Assembly: GCF_000422205.1 (NCBI RefSeq)
Contig: NZ_ATHV01000055.1
Location: forward strand, 44,161 to 108,160
Source of the DNA: Desulfovibrio sp. X2
Lineage (GTDB): Bacteria > Desulfobacterota > Desulfovibrionia > Desulfovibrionales > Desulfovibrionaceae
Direction: 5' to 3'
DNA length: 64,000 nt
In this document: one piece after another, positions 34,706 to 45,105 of the stretch
Layout: every line of letters starts with the position of its first letter
Position numbering within the stretch: the first letter of the stretch is position 1
Made by a program: the position numbers and the translations under genes
Notes under the pieces: generated by a model
The model's database searches: none
Told to the model about the DNA's origin: nothing
Seen by the model: only the letters and a program-made list of their open reading frames with translations

Positions 34706-36259
34706 TCAGTGCGCGTCGACCGGCGTGGGCGTCCCCGAAGAGGCATGATTCGGGGACGGGGATGCCGTGTTGTCCGCGACCGGCTGCGCGTTCGCGTCGG
34801 TCTCTACCGCCACCTGGGCGCCTGCGAGGCCGTCGTTCATGTCCTTGTCGGTCCAGCCGCCGCCGAGCGTCTTGTACAGGGTCAGCAGGTTGTTCATGCG
34901 CTCCAGGCGCAGGGAGAGGAACGTCAGCTGCGAGGCGAAGAGCGAGCGCTGCGCCGTGAGCACGGGCAGGAAGCTGTCGATGCCCGCGGAATAGCGCTTC
35001 TCGGAGAGGTAGAGGCTGCGCTTGTCCGCGGCCACGGCCTTCTCCTGGGCCGCCATGCGCTCCTGCAGGTTGGCGCGCACGGCCAGGGCGTCCGAGACCT
35101 CCCGGAAGGCGGTCTGGATGCTCTTCTCATACTGGGCCACGGCGATGGAGCGCGAGGCCTTGGAGACTTCCAGCGTGGCCATGTTCCGGCCGAAGTCGAA
35201 GATCGGCAGCACGGCCCGGGGCGCGAAGGTCCAAGCCTGGGAGTTGGCGTCGAAGAGGCCGTCGAGCTCGTGGCTGGCCGTGCCGAAGGTGCCGGTGATG
35301 GTGATCTTCGGGAAGAAGTTGGCCCGCGCGGCGCCGATGTCCGCGTTGGCCGCCTTGAGCTGGTGCTCGGCCTGGAGGATGTCCGGGCGGCGTTCGAGCA
35401 GGTCGGAGGGCAGGCCGGGGGGCACGTCCTTGGGCTCGACCACCTTGTCCAGGGTGTCGGGCACCACGATGTCCTTGGGCAGGGGGGCGCCGAGCGCGAG
35501 GCGCAGGGCGTTCTCGGCCTGGGCCACGGCGGTGCGGGTGGCGGCCTCCTGGGCGCGGGCGGTCTCGAGGCTCGCCTCCGCCTGGCGCAGGTCCAGCTCC
35601 GTGGTCTGGCCCGCCTCGAACAGGTGGCGGGTCAGGTCGTAGGACTTGGAGCGGCTGGACACGGTATCGTGGACGATCGCGAGGCGCTCGCGCTCGGCCA
35701 CCAGGGTCAGGTAGTCGCTCGCCAGCTCGGCCACGAGGCTGATGTGCGTGCTGCGGCGCGCCTCCTCAGTGGCCAGGTATGTCTCCAGGGCCTCGTCGGA
35801 AAGGCTCTTCACCCGTCCGAAGATGTCCAGCTCGAAGGAACTGACGCCGAGGTCGGCGTAATATTCGCGCGTGGTCTGGGCCTGGCCGGTGGAGGAGAGG
35901 TCGTGGGGCAGGCGCTGCTGCGTGGTGCCGCCCTCGGCGTTGACCGTGGGCAGGCGGTCCGCCCGCTGGATGCGGTACTGCGCGCGCGACTTCTCGATGT
36001 TCAGGATGGCCACGCGCAGGTCGCGGTTGTTCTCGAGCCCGACCCGCACCAGCTCGCGCATGGCCTCGTCGGGCAGGAAGTCGCGCCAGTCCAGCTCGGC
36101 CGCAGGCGTTGCGCCGTTGGCCCGCGTCGCTCCCAGGCTGACCGTGCCCTGGGGCCAGGCGTTCTGCACCGGGAGGTCCGGGCGTTTGTAGTCCGGGGCC
36201 ATGCTGCAGCCGCCCATGAGGGCGGCCGCGAGGCCGAGGATCAGGATGCTGCGGCGCAT
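34706..36259 (-). CDS. Outer-membrane efflux lipoprotein (OprM/NodT family), system 2
   Basis: A 517-residue outer-membrane channel of the TolC superfamily. A lipoprotein leader ends in LMGGCSMAPDYKRP. Two OEP repeats show the marks AILNIEKSRAQYRIQRADRLPTV, SSFELDIFGRVKSLSDEALE, LLERRPDILQAEHQLKAANADIG and FDFGRNMATLEVSKA. The last 45 residues are an Ala/Pro/Asn-rich tail. It follows the pump gene with only one intervening base and is the last gene of the operon. Confidence 0.94.
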   Translation of the reverse strand: MRRSILILGLAAALMGGCSMAPDYKRPDLPVQNAWPQGTVSLGATRANGATPAAELDWRDFLPDEAMRELVRVGLENNRDLRVAILNIEKSRAQYRIQRADRLPTVNAEGGTTQQRLPHDLSSTGQAQTTREYYADLGVSSFELDIFGRVKSLSDEALETYLATEEARRSTHISLVAELASDYLTLVAERERLAIVHDTVSSRSKSYDLTRHLFEAGQTTELDLRQAEASLETARAQEAATRTAVAQAENALRLALGAPLPKDIVVPDTLDKVVEPKDVPPGLPSDLLERRPDILQAEHQLKAANADIGAARANFFPKITITGTFGTASHELDGLFDANSQAWTFAPRAVLPIFDFGRNMATLEVSKASRSIAVAQYEKSIQTAFREVSDALAVRANLQERMAAQEKAVAADKRSLYLSEKRYSAGIDSFLPVLTAQRSLFASQLTFLSLRLERMNNLLTLYKTLGGGWTDKDMNDGLAGAQVAVETDANAQPVADNTASPSPNHASSGTPTPVDAH

Positions 36260-36260
36260 A

Positions 36261-39200
36261 TCAGTTCCCTCCGCTGTGGTCGGCCGGTTTCGTTCCGGCC
36301 GCCGCGTCAGTTTCGTGTCCGTGCCTCTCCCGTCTGTCTTCCACGGCGCGGAAGATGAGGACGAAGAAGACGGGCACGAAGAAGATGGCCAGCACCGTGG
36401 CCGCGATCATGCCGCCCATGACGCCGGTGCCGATGGCGTTTTGGCTGCCCGAGCCCGCGCCGTTGGCCAGGGCCAGGGGCATGACGCCGAGGATGAAGGC
36501 CAGCGAGGTCATGAGGATCGGCCTGAGCCTCAGGCGCGCGGCCTCGATGGTGGCCTCGTAAAGGCTCATGCCGCCCTTCTCGAAGAGCGCCTTGGCGAAC
36601 TCGACGATGAGGATGGCGTTCTTGGCCGAGAGGCCGATGGTCGTGAGCAGGCCCACCTGGAAGTAGACGTCGTTGTTCAGTCCCCGCAGGCTCGCGGCGA
36701 GCAGGGCCCCGATGACGCCCAGCGGCACGACGAGCATGACCGAGAAGGGCACGGCCCAGCTCTCGTAGAGCGCGGCCAGGCAGAGGAAGACCACGAGCAG
36801 CGAGATGGAGTAGAGCATGGGCGTCTGCGCGCCGGACAGCCGCTCCTGGAAGGAGAGGCCGGTCCAGGAGTAGCCGATGCCCGCGGGCAGCTTGGCGGCG
36901 ATCTCCTCCACGGCCTTCATGGCGTCGCCCGAGCTCTTGCCCGGCGCGGGCTGGCCCAGGATCTCGACCGAGGGCTGGCCGTCGTAGCGCTCCAGGCGCG
37001 GCGAGCCGTAGGTCCAATGCCCGGTGGCGAAGGACGAGTAGGGCACCATGTCGCCCTTGGAGTTGCGGGCGTAGAGCTTGTCCAGGTCGCCCGGCTTCAT
37101 GCGGAAGGGGGCGTCGGCCTGGATGTAGACCTTCTTCACGCGGCCGCGGTCGATGAAGTCGTTGACGTAGGCGCTGCCCCAGGCCGCGGACAGGGTGTCG
37201 TTGATCGTCCCGACGTCCAGGTTCTGGGCCATGGCCTTGTTCGGGTCGATGTCCACGTTGTACTCGGGCACGTCGTTCAGGCCGTTGGGCCGCACGGCGA
37301 CCAGCTCGGGATTCTGCGCCGCCATGCCCAGGAACTGGTTGCGCGCGGCCATGAGCTTCTCGTGTCCGAGACCGGCGCGGTCCACGAGCTCGAGGTCGAA
37401 GCCCGTGGCGTTGCCGAGCTCCATGACCGCGGGCGGCGCGAAGGCGAAGATCATCGCGTCGCGTATCTGGGAGAGGGCCCCCATGGCGCGCCCGGCCACG
37501 GCCTGCACCTTGAGGTCGGGCGAGTCGCGCAGGCTCCAGTCCTTGAGCTTGACGAAGGCCAGGGCGTTGTTCTGTCCGTTGCCCGCGAAGCTGAAGCCCG
37601 CGACGGTGAATATCGACTCCACGGCCTTGCTTTCCTTGTGCAGGAAGTAGTCTTCAACCTGTTTCATCACTTCCAGGGTGCGGCCCTGGGTGGCGCCCGG
37701 AGGCAGCTGGACCTGGGTGAAGAGGATGCCCTGGTCCTCGTCCGGGAGGAAGGCCGTGGGCATGCGCATGAAGAGCAGGACCATGACCGCCACGATGGCG
37801 GCGTAGATGGCCATGAAGCGCCAGCCGCGCCGGATGATGCGGTCGACGCCCGCCTCGTAGGCGCGTGAGCCGCGGTTGAAGTTGCGGTTGAACCAGCCGA
37901 AGAAGCCGTTCTGGCAGGTGTCGCGGTGCTTGGTCACGGGCTTCAGCATGGTGGCGCACAACGCCGGGGTCAGGGTCATGGCCACGAAGACCGAGAGCGC
38001 CATGGCCGAGACGATGGTGATGGAGAACTGGCGGTAGATGATGCCCGTGGAGCCGCCGAAGAAGGCCATGGGGATGAAGACCGCGGAGAGGACCATGGCG
38101 ATGCCCACCAGCGCGCTGGTGATCTGGCTCATGGACTTCCGCGTGGCTTCCTTTGGCGGCAGGCCGTCCTCGGACATGACGCGTTCCACGTTCTCGACCA
38201 CGACGATGGCGTCGTCCACCAATAGGCCGATGGCCAGGACCATGGCGAACATGGTCAGCGTGTTTATGGAGAAGCCGCAGGCCGCGAGCACGGCGAACGT
38301 GCCGAGCAGGACCACGGGCACGGCGATGGTCGGGATGAGCGTGGCCCGGAAGTTCTGCAGGAAGAGGTACATGACCAGGAAGACCAGGCCGATGGCCTCG
38401 ACCAGGGTCTTGACCACCTCCTCGATGGACAGGCGCACGAAGGGGGTGGTGTTGTACGGGTCCACGACCTTGAGACCGGCCGGGAAGAACTTGGACATCT
38501 CCTGCACGCGCTCGTGCACGCGCTGGGCCGTGGCCAGGGCGTTGGCGCCGGTGGCCAGCTTGATGGCCACGGCGGCGGCGGGCTTGCCGTTGTAGCGGCT
38601 CACCGTGTCGTAGCTCTCGGAGCCGAGCTCCACGCGGGCCACGTCGCCGAGCGTGACCCGGGAGCCGTCGGGCCGCACCTTGAGCAGGATCTTCCTGAAC
38701 TGCTCCGGCTTCTCCAGGCGGGACTGGGCCTGCACGGTGACGTTCAGCTGCTGCCCGGGAACGGACGGCGTGCCGCCGATCTGGCCCGCCGAGACCTGGG
38801 CGTTCTGCGCCCTGATGGCAGCGGAGACGTCGGCCGGGTTCAGTCCGTACTTGTCGAGCCTGTTCAGGTCGAGCCAGACGCGCATGGCGTACTGCGCGCC
38901 GAAGAGCGTGACGTCGCCCACGCCCTGGGTGCGGCCGAGGTCGTCCTGGATGTAGGAGGCGACGTAGTCGGCGATGTCGTTGTTGGTCATGCTGCCGTCC
39001 GAGGAGGTGAAGCCGAGGACGAGCAGGAAGTTCTTGACCGACTTGACGACGCTGATGCCCTGGCGCTGCACCTCCTCGGGGAGGAGGGGAGTGGCAAGCT
39101 GCAGCTTGTTCTGCACCTGCACCTGGGCGATGTCCGGGTCGGTGCTGTTGTCGAAGGTCAGGGTGATCTCCACCTGTCCGGAAGAGTCGCTGGTGGAGGC

Positions 39201-39434
39201 CATGTAGTTCAGGTGGTCCAGGCCCTGCATCTTCTGCTCGATGACCTGTGTCACCGTGTCTTCCAGGGTCTTGGCCGAGGCGCCGGGATAACTGGCGTTG
39301 ATGGAGATTTCCGTGGGCGCGATGCTCGGGTACTGGGCGATGGGCAGGCTGACCACGGACAGCACGCCGGCCACCATGATCAGGATGGCTATGACCCAGG
39401 CGAATACCGGACGGTCGATGAAGAAACGAGGCAT
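36261..39434 (-). CDS. RND efflux pump, AcrB/MexB type (HAE-1), system 2
   Basis: A 1057-residue hydrophobe/amphiphile pump. It starts [20 protein letters not shown], with [20 protein letters not shown], the proton-relay Asp pair in [19 protein letters not shown] and [21 protein letters not shown] in the second half. It lies between its adaptor (15 bases upstream) and its outer-membrane channel (1 base downstream), a complete tripartite pump. Substrates are unknown; close families export dyes, detergents, bile salts or antibiotics. Confidence 0.96.
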   Translation of the reverse strand: MPRFFIDRPVFAWVIAILIMVAGVLSVVSLPIAQYPSIAPTEISINASYPGASAKTLEDTVTQVIEQKMQGLDHLNYMASTSDSSGQVEITLTFDNSTDPDIAQVQVQNKLQLATPLLPEEVQRQGISVVKSVKNFLLVLGFTSSDGSMTNNDIADYVASYIQDDLGRTQGVGDVTLFGAQYAMRVWLDLNRLDKYGLNPADVSAAIRAQNAQVSAGQIGGTPSVPGQQLNVTVQAQSRLEKPEQFRKILLKVRPDGSRVTLGDVARVELGSESYDTVSRYNGKPAAAVAIKLATGANALATAQRVHERVQEMSKFFPAGLKVVDPYNTTPFVRLSIEEVVKTLVEAIGLVFLVMYLFLQNFRATLIPTIAVPVVLLGTFAVLAACGFSINTLTMFAMVLAIGLLVDDAIVVVENVERVMSEDGLPPKEATRKSMSQITSALVGIAMVLSAVFIPMAFFGGSTGIIYRQFSITIVSAMALSVFVAMTLTPALCATMLKPVTKHRDTCQNGFFGWFNRNFNRGSRAYEAGVDRIIRRGWRFMAIYAAIVAVMVLLFMRMPTAFLPDEDQGILFTQVQLPPGATQGRTLEVMKQVEDYFLHKESKAVESIFTVAGFSFAGNGQNNALAFVKLKDWSLRDSPDLKVQAVAGRAMGALSQIRDAMIFAFAPPAVMELGNATGFDLELVDRAGLGHEKLMAARNQFLGMAAQNPELVAVRPNGLNDVPEYNVDIDPNKAMAQNLDVGTINDTLSAAWGSAYVNDFIDRGRVKKVYIQADAPFRMKPGDLDKLYARNSKGDMVPYSSFATGHWTYGSPRLERYDGQPSVEILGQPAPGKSSGDAMKAVEEIAAKLPAGIGYSWTGLSFQERLSGAQTPMLYSISLLVVFLCLAALYESWAVPFSVMLVVPLGVIGALLAASLRGLNNDVYFQVGLLTTIGLSAKNAILIVEFAKALFEKGGMSLYEATIEAARLRLRPILMTSLAFILGVMPLALANGAGSGSQNAIGTGVMGGMIAATVLAIFFVPVFFVLIFRAVEDRRERHGHETDAAAGTKPADHSGGN

Positions 39435-39449
39435 GATGGTGTACCTGGC

Positions 39450-40631
39450 CTATTCGTGTTCGGCCTGCTTGGGAGCGGCCGGGAGGGTTGCGGGCACGGG
39501 GCGGACCTTGATGCCGGGACGCACGCGCTGCAGGCCGTCCACCACGAGACGGTCTCCCGCGGCGAGGCCGGAGGTCACGAGCCACTTGTCGCCCATGGCG
39601 CGGTCAACGGTCAGGATGCGCTGCTCCACGGTGTCGTCGGCCGTGACCACCAGGGCCGTGGCCCGCCCCTTGGTGTCGTGGGTCACGCCCTGCTGCGGGG
39701 CCAGGATGGCGGATTCGTCCACGCCTTCCTCGAGGACCGCGCGCACGTACATGCCGGGCAGGAGCAGATGGTCGGGGTTCGGGAAGATGGCGCGCAGGGT
39801 CACCGCGCCGGTGCTCTGGTCCACGGCGACCTCGGAGAACTGGAGCTTGCCGGTGTGGGCGTAGCTCGTGCCGTCCTCGAGGAGCAGCCTGACCTCGGCC
39901 TGGTCCTTGCCCGCGCTCTTCAGGCGCCCGGAAGCCATGTCGCGCTTCAGGCGCAGCATGTCCACGCTCGACTGGGTCACGTCCACGTAGATGGGATCGA
40001 GCTGGCGCACGGTGGCCAGGGCGGTCGCCTGGTCGGCCGTGAGTAGGGCGCCCTCGGTGACGCTCGAGCGGCCGATGTGGCCGGAGATGGGCGCGGTGAT
40101 CTTGGTGTAGCCGAGGTTGATGGCGGCCGTGTCCAGGACCGCCTTGTCGGCCTGGATGAGGGCCTCGGCCTGCTTGGCGGCGGCCTCGGCGTCCTCGTAG
40201 TCCTGGCGGCTGACCGCGTTGTCCCGGATCAGGTCGGCGTAGCGCTCGGCCTTGAGCTTGAGCGGCACGAGGTTGGCCTCGGCCTGGGCCAGGTTGGCCT
40301 TGGCCTGGTCGTAGGCTGCCTGGTACGGCGCCGGGTCTATCCGGTAGAGGACCTGGCCGGCCTTGACGTCGCCGCCTTCCGTGAACAGCCGCTTCTCGAG
40401 GATGCCGCCGACCTGGGGCCTGACCTCGGCGATGAGGTGGGCGGCGGTGCGGCCGGGCAGGGTGGTCGTCAGCGTGACGGGCTCCTTGGCGAGCGTGACG
40501 ACGCCGACCTCGGGCGTCTGGGCGGCCTGGGCAGCCCCCTTGCCGTTCTCCGCGCCGTTGCACCCGGCGACGAGGGCCGCGGCGCACAGCGCCAGCAGAG
40601 CGAGGAACAGGGAATTTTTCGTGATCCGCAT
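39450..40631 (-). CDS. RND efflux periplasmic adaptor lipoprotein (AcrA/MexA type), system 2
   Basis: A 393-residue adaptor with a lipoprotein leader ending in LVAGCNG. Marks are TLPGRTAAHLIAEVRPQVGGIL (lipoyl half), the coiled hairpin AYDQAKANLAQAEANL with AEAAAKQAEALIQAD, and LGYTKITAPISGHIGRSSVTEGAL (second half). AGGTG stands before the start. The upstream 87 bases to the small ORF hold a 7-bp-stem hairpin (40665-40684) that could be an attenuator or processing site. Confidence 0.95.
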   Translation of the reverse strand: MRITKNSLFLALLALCAAALVAGCNGAENGKGAAQAAQTPEVGVVTLAKEPVTLTTTLPGRTAAHLIAEVRPQVGGILEKRLFTEGGDVKAGQVLYRIDPAPYQAAYDQAKANLAQAEANLVPLKLKAERYADLIRDNAVSRQDYEDAEAAAKQAEALIQADKAVLDTAAINLGYTKITAPISGHIGRSSVTEGALLTADQATALATVRQLDPIYVDVTQSSVDMLRLKRDMASGRLKSAGKDQAEVRLLLEDGTSYAHTGKLQFSEVAVDQSTGAVTLRAIFPNPDHLLLPGMYVRAVLEEGVDESAILAPQQGVTHDTKGRATALVVTADDTVEQRILTVDRAMGDKWLVTSGLAAGDRLVVDGLQRVRPGIKVRPVPATLPAAPKQAEHE

Positions 40632-40664
40632 AACACACCTGAAATGGTTGAAGGTCGCTGCAAA

Positions 40665-40684
40665 ACGCCGTGTCGGTACGGCGT
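40665..40684 (-). other. Short hairpin between small ORF and adaptor gene
   Basis: ACGCCGT and ACGGCGT form a 7-bp stem with a 6-base loop in the 87-base gap between the 96-residue ORF and the adaptor gene. There is no T-run, so it is not a standard terminator. It may adjust message stability within the operon. Confidence 0.35.
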
Positions 40685-40718
40685 GGTCATCGTATTGTCG
40701 TCGTGGGACGGCTCCGTG

Positions 40719-41009
40719 TCAGGCCGGGGTGGCGTCGCTCTCGTCTATCCAGAGCGTGTGGTAGACCAGTCCGAAATCCCTGAGCAGGATCGCCAGATGC
40801 AGGCCGAGCTTGCTCTTCTCGGGCGGCCCGGGCTGCTGCCAGGTCAGGAAGACGATCAGGTCGGTCGATACCACCGCCTCGTGGCAGATGCGGTACCGAG
40901 CGAGCCCGGGCGCCGAGGCCGTGCGCAGGACCTCGCGCAGCATGGCGGTCGTGTCCTGGCGGTCGTCGGGCGCGAAGGAGCGCAGAATGATGGCTTCGAT
41001 CCAAAGCAT
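40719..41009 (-). CDS. Small protein, possibly a dimeric alpha-beta-barrel (ABM-like) protein; function unknown
   Basis: A 96-residue soluble protein (MLWIEAIILRSFAP...). The pattern of a first strand, a helix (residues 17-30), a CHEAVVSTDLIVFLTWQQPG strand pair and a final LLRDFGLVYHTLWI strand hints at a ferredoxin-like or antibiotic-monooxygenase-like fold, but the match is weak. GAGGGG stands 8 bases before the ATG. It is the first gene behind the sigma54-type promoter at 41034-41049 and is followed by the system 2 efflux genes, so it likely belongs to their regulon. Confidence 0.6.
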   Translation of the reverse strand: MLWIEAIILRSFAPDDRQDTTAMLREVLRTASAPGLARYRICHEAVVSTDLIVFLTWQQPGPPEKSKLGLHLAILLRDFGLVYHTLWIDESDATPA

Positions 41010-41033
41010 GGCGGTACCCCTCTGCGCATTCCT

Positions 41034-41049
41034 AGCGAGTTCCGTGCCA
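41034..41049 (-). promoter_or_regulatory. Sigma54 (-24/-12) promoter for the system 2 efflux operon
   Basis: Read on the minus strand the sequence is TGGCACG-GAAC-TCGCT, compared with the consensus TGGCACG-N4-TTGCW. The GG and GC dinucleotides have the correct spacing and only one base of the core differs. A start point near 41023 gives a 14-base leader that contains the ribosome site of the 96-residue ORF. Three palindromic activator-type sites lie upstream. Confidence 0.75.
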
Positions 41050-41101
41050 TGATGATTTTTTGATATTCCAGTATGTTGTGTTCAATGGAGATGCCCGTGA
41101 C

Positions 41102-41164
41102 TACCCCATGGCGTAAACATGCTACCCCCTGGGGTAAATCGTGCCTTTGCTACCCTCGGGTGTA
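41102..41164. promoter_or_regulatory. Three activator-binding palindromes (TACCCC-NN-GGGGTA type)
   Basis: Three 14-bp sites lie at 41102-41115 (TACCCCATGGCGTA), 41123-41136 (TACCCCCTGGGGTA, perfect arms) and 41151-41164 (TACCCTCGGGTGTA). Each is preceded by CTA and most are followed by AA. Their centres are about 85, 106 and 134 bases upstream of the predicted sigma54 start point, the normal distance for enhancer sites. A fourth, more degenerate GGGGT half-site is at about 41167-41180. The sites are inferred to bind the sigma54 activator encoded at 42045. Confidence 0.65.
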
Positions 41165-41336
41165 AAACTCCCTGGGGTCTGCTTTCTCCGCGTGGTGCGG
41201 AAGGCCGTTCGGGCACCTGCCGCCGCGGCCGGAGCGCGTACCCGGCTTGTCTCCAGCGGCATGCACCGTTTCCGGACCCCGGATGATCGCATCGTGCCGC
41301 CGAGGCAGGACGGCATGCCGTCCGCATTGCGGCGGG

Positions 41337-41903
41337 CTAGATGTCGTGGCTCAGCCGCACGAGATGATCGACGAGCGTGCGGCGCTCCTCCGAAGTCAGG
41401 GACGATACGCCCATGGCGTCCTCGAGCCACACGCCCTCGGCCGCATAGCGGATCATCCGGCCGAGGACCGAGTCGAGGGACTCGCCGTGCGCGACGATCT
41501 GCCCCAGCACCCATTCGCGCCAGGACGAGGACAGCGGCTTGTCTCCGGCCATGGACAGGCAGCACGCGTCGAGGAATTCGCTCTCTATCCCCTTGCTGAG
41601 CCGGAACACTATCGTCTGGACATAGGCCCGCGTGAACCGGCCGCGCGGGTCGGGATCGTCGGCCATGAGCCGGGCGCAGGTGTCCGCGAAGGCCTGCCGC
41701 TCCGAGTCGAAGATCTCGTCCACGAGATGCTGCTTGCTCGGGAAGTGGTGCAGCAGCCCGCCCTTGCTCACGCCCGCTTTCCTGGCCACGAGGTCGAGGG
41801 TCATTCCGGCCAGGCCGCGCGACGCGATGACCTCGGCCGCGGCCTGCAGCACCTGGGCTCGGACCTGCTGCGGCTGCTTCTTCCGCTTGTAGGCATTGTC
41901 CAT
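41337..41903 (-). CDS. TetR-family regulator of the system 2 efflux region
   Basis: A 188-residue repressor. The helix-turn-helix is RAQVLQAAAEVIASRGLAG with TLDLVARKAGVSKGGLLHHF; the ligand domain ends LTSEERRTLVDHLVRLSHD. The start at 41903 is chosen because it fits the TetR N-terminus; there is no Shine-Dalgarno, and the predicted -10 box lies only 7 bases before the ATG, so the message appears to be leaderless. It lies between the pump operon and the sigma54 activator and probably controls one or both, plus itself. Confidence 0.87.
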   Translation of the reverse strand: MDNAYKRKKQPQQVRAQVLQAAAEVIASRGLAGMTLDLVARKAGVSKGGLLHHFPSKQHLVDEIFDSERQAFADTCARLMADDPDPRGRFTRAYVQTIVFRLSKGIESEFLDACCLSMAGDKPLSSSWREWVLGQIVAHGESLDSVLGRMIRYAAEGVWLEDAMGVSSLTSEERRTLVDHLVRLSHDI

Positions 41904-41910
41904 GGCGCGA

Positions 41911-41939
41911 AAGATACCGGCCGGTCGGTTTCTTGTCAA
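41911..41939 (-). promoter_or_regulatory. tetR promoter with operator in the spacer, leaderless start
   Basis: On the minus strand a perfect TTGACA (41939-41934) and TATCTT (41916-41911) are 17 bases apart. The spacer contains ACCGACCGGCCGGT, with the perfect 10-bp palindrome ACCGGCCGGT. The start point would fall at or next to the ATG at 41903. This explains the missing ribosome-binding site and suggests autorepression. Confidence 0.65.
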
Positions 41940-41986
41940 ACGCCCGTCGCATCACTATGAAGACGTGGTTGAGGGGAACAGTGTTC

Positions 41987-42000
41987 TACGCTATGGGGTA
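41987..42000. promoter_or_regulatory. Fourth copy of the activator palindrome, before the sigma54 activator gene
   Basis: TACGCTATGGGGTA is, inverted, TACCCCATAGCGTA, identical in 13 of 14 bases to the site at 41102-41115. It ends 44 bases before the ATG of the sigma54 activator, so autoregulation is the simplest reading. Confidence 0.6.
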
Positions 42001-42044
42001 ATCCCGGCCGCACCGCCAGCGAGGCCGCCGCACAGGAGGTCCAC

Positions 42045-43628
<1,584 letters not shown>

Positions 43629-43633
43629 GCCCT

Positions 43634-43666
43634 GAAAATGCGAAAGCCCGGTTTCCCGGGCTTTCG
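43634..43666. terminator. Terminator between convergent activator and thiC-like genes
   Basis: CGAAAGCCCGG (43641-43651) and CCGGGCTTTCG (43656-43666) form a perfect 11-bp stem with a 4-base loop. On the minus strand it is followed by CATTTTCAG, giving a short T-run. It lies between the two converging stop codons. Confidence 0.7.
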
Positions 43667-43751
43667 GCCCCGCACGGCGGGGTAAAGGAGGCAGGGGTAA
43701 TGGAACGTACCTGTCAGCTATGATCCATTCCCGAAGTGTCAAGTGCCGCCG

Positions 43752-45014
43752 CTAGAGCATCTTCATGGCGCAGTACTTGCCGCACATGGCGCACTCTTTC
43801 TCGTGCGCGTGCTCCTTGCGGCGGGCGCGGACCATGTCCGAGTCCAGGGCCAGGTCGGCCATGGCGTCCCAGTCCAGCGCCTTGCGCGCCCGCGAGATGG
43901 CCAGGTCGCGCTCCACGGCGCGGGGATGGCCGAGGGCGGACTCGCCCGCCTGGGCGGCGATGCGCGAGGCCATGACGCCCTGGCGCACGTCGTCCACGCA
44001 GGGCAGCGTCAGGTGCTCCGCCGGGGTCAGGTAGCACAGGAAGTCCACGCCGTTCATCACGGCCACCGCGCCGCCGATGGCGCCGGAGATGTGGTCGTAG
44101 CCGGGCGAGCAGTCCGTGGTCAGGGGCCCGAGCACGTAGAGCGGGGCGTGGTTGGTCAGGCGCTTGGCCATCTGGATCTGCCCGGGGACGAGGTGCAGGG
44201 GCACGTGCCCCGGGCCCTCGATCATCACCTGCACGCCGGCCGAAAGGGCCCTGGCCTGCAGCTGGCCGAGCACGGAGACCTCTTCCCACTGCGCCGCGTC
44301 GCCCGCGTCCGCGCCCGAGCCGGGACGCAGGCCGTCGCCGAGCGAGAGCGTCAGGTTGTATTCCCGGGAGACGTCCAGGACGTCGTCGAAGCGCGTGAGC
44401 AGGGGGTTCTCGCGGCCGTTCTCGCGCATCCAGCGGCCGAGGAGCGCGCCGCCGCGCGAGACCACGCCCGTGACGCGGGATTTGTGGGCCATCTCCACGG
44501 CGTTTCTGGTCACGCCGCAGTGCACGGTCATGAAGTCCACGCCCTGCCTGGCCTGCTTGATGATCTCGTCGATGATCGCGTCGGCGTCCATGCCCGCGGG
44601 ATCCAGGCCCGCGTCGATGCGCGACTGGGCCGCCGCGTAGACCGGCACCGTGCCGAGCGGCATGCGCGTGGTGGCGAGCATCTCCAGGCGGATGGCGTCC
44701 AGGTCGCCGGCGGTGGACAGGTCCATGACCGTGTCCGCGCCGCTGCGCTCGGCTTCCTTGAGCTTGGCGTGCTCGAGCGCGAGGTCGTACATCAGCTTGG
44801 AGGTGCCGATGTTGGCGTTGACCTTGATGCGGGCGGGCTGGCCGATGAGCGTGGGACGCACGTCGGGGTGCTTGGGGTTGGCCAGGAGCACCATGCGGCC
44901 GGAGCGCAGCCCGTTCTTGATTTCGTCCGCCGAGAGGCCCTCTTCGGCGGTCAGGGTTGCGAGATGGGCCTCGAGAAGGCCCGCGAGGGCCGCGTTCTGC
45001 GTGAGAATGTCCAT
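43752..45014 (-). CDS. thiC: ThiC family radical SAM enzyme (HMP-phosphate synthase or 5-hydroxybenzimidazole synthase)
   Basis: A 420-residue member of the ThiC family, which rearranges aminoimidazole ribotide. Marks are VNANIGTS, DTVMDLSTAGDLD, MTVHCGVTRN, RGGALLGRWM, LSLGDGLRPG, MIEGPGHVP and the C-terminal iron-sulfur motif CAMCGKYC. It lacks the long N-terminal extension of proteobacterial ThiC, so it is the short form; BzaF, which makes the B12 lower-ligand precursor, has the same length and motifs. I see no TPP riboswitch (no CTGAGA-type element) in the 90 bases upstream. It is the last gene of a minus-strand series. Confidence 0.88.
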   Translation of the reverse strand: MDILTQNAALAGLLEAHLATLTAEEGLSADEIKNGLRSGRMVLLANPKHPDVRPTLIGQPARIKVNANIGTSKLMYDLALEHAKLKEAERSGADTVMDLSTAGDLDAIRLEMLATTRMPLGTVPVYAAAQSRIDAGLDPAGMDADAIIDEIIKQARQGVDFMTVHCGVTRNAVEMAHKSRVTGVVSRGGALLGRWMRENGRENPLLTRFDDVLDVSREYNLTLSLGDGLRPGSGADAGDAAQWEEVSVLGQLQARALSAGVQVMIEGPGHVPLHLVPGQIQMAKRLTNHAPLYVLGPLTTDCSPGYDHISGAIGGAVAVMNGVDFLCYLTPAEHLTLPCVDDVRQGVMASRIAAQAGESALGHPRAVERDLAISRARKALDWDAMADLALDSDMVRARRKEHAHEKECAMCGKYCAMKML

Positions 45015-45105
45015 AAATCACCGTCCTTGAAAGTCTCGAAGGTCGGTCATACCTCCCTCACGCCGGAAGAGCAACGACTGAAACGTAATCAGCCGTTCCC
45101 CACGG

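Noticed and set aside
31012..34746. Very long open frame on the minus strand opposite the system 1 RND pump (similar ones at 5369-6340, 7374-8747 and 8754-11471)
   Set aside because: They are antisense shadows caused by high third-position GC. Their translations are His/Gly/Arg/Glu-rich with no domain, and each plus-strand gene is fully accounted for.
41082..41327. Possible small genes in the gap between the 96-residue ORF and tetR
   Set aside because: Open frames exist on both strands but have no ribosome sites, no coding pattern and overlap the activator sites. The region is regulatory.
45015..45105. TPP riboswitch upstream of the thiC-like gene
   Set aside because: The conserved CTGAGA and ACCTGATCTG-like elements are absent, and the space is too short for a full aptamer plus expression platform.
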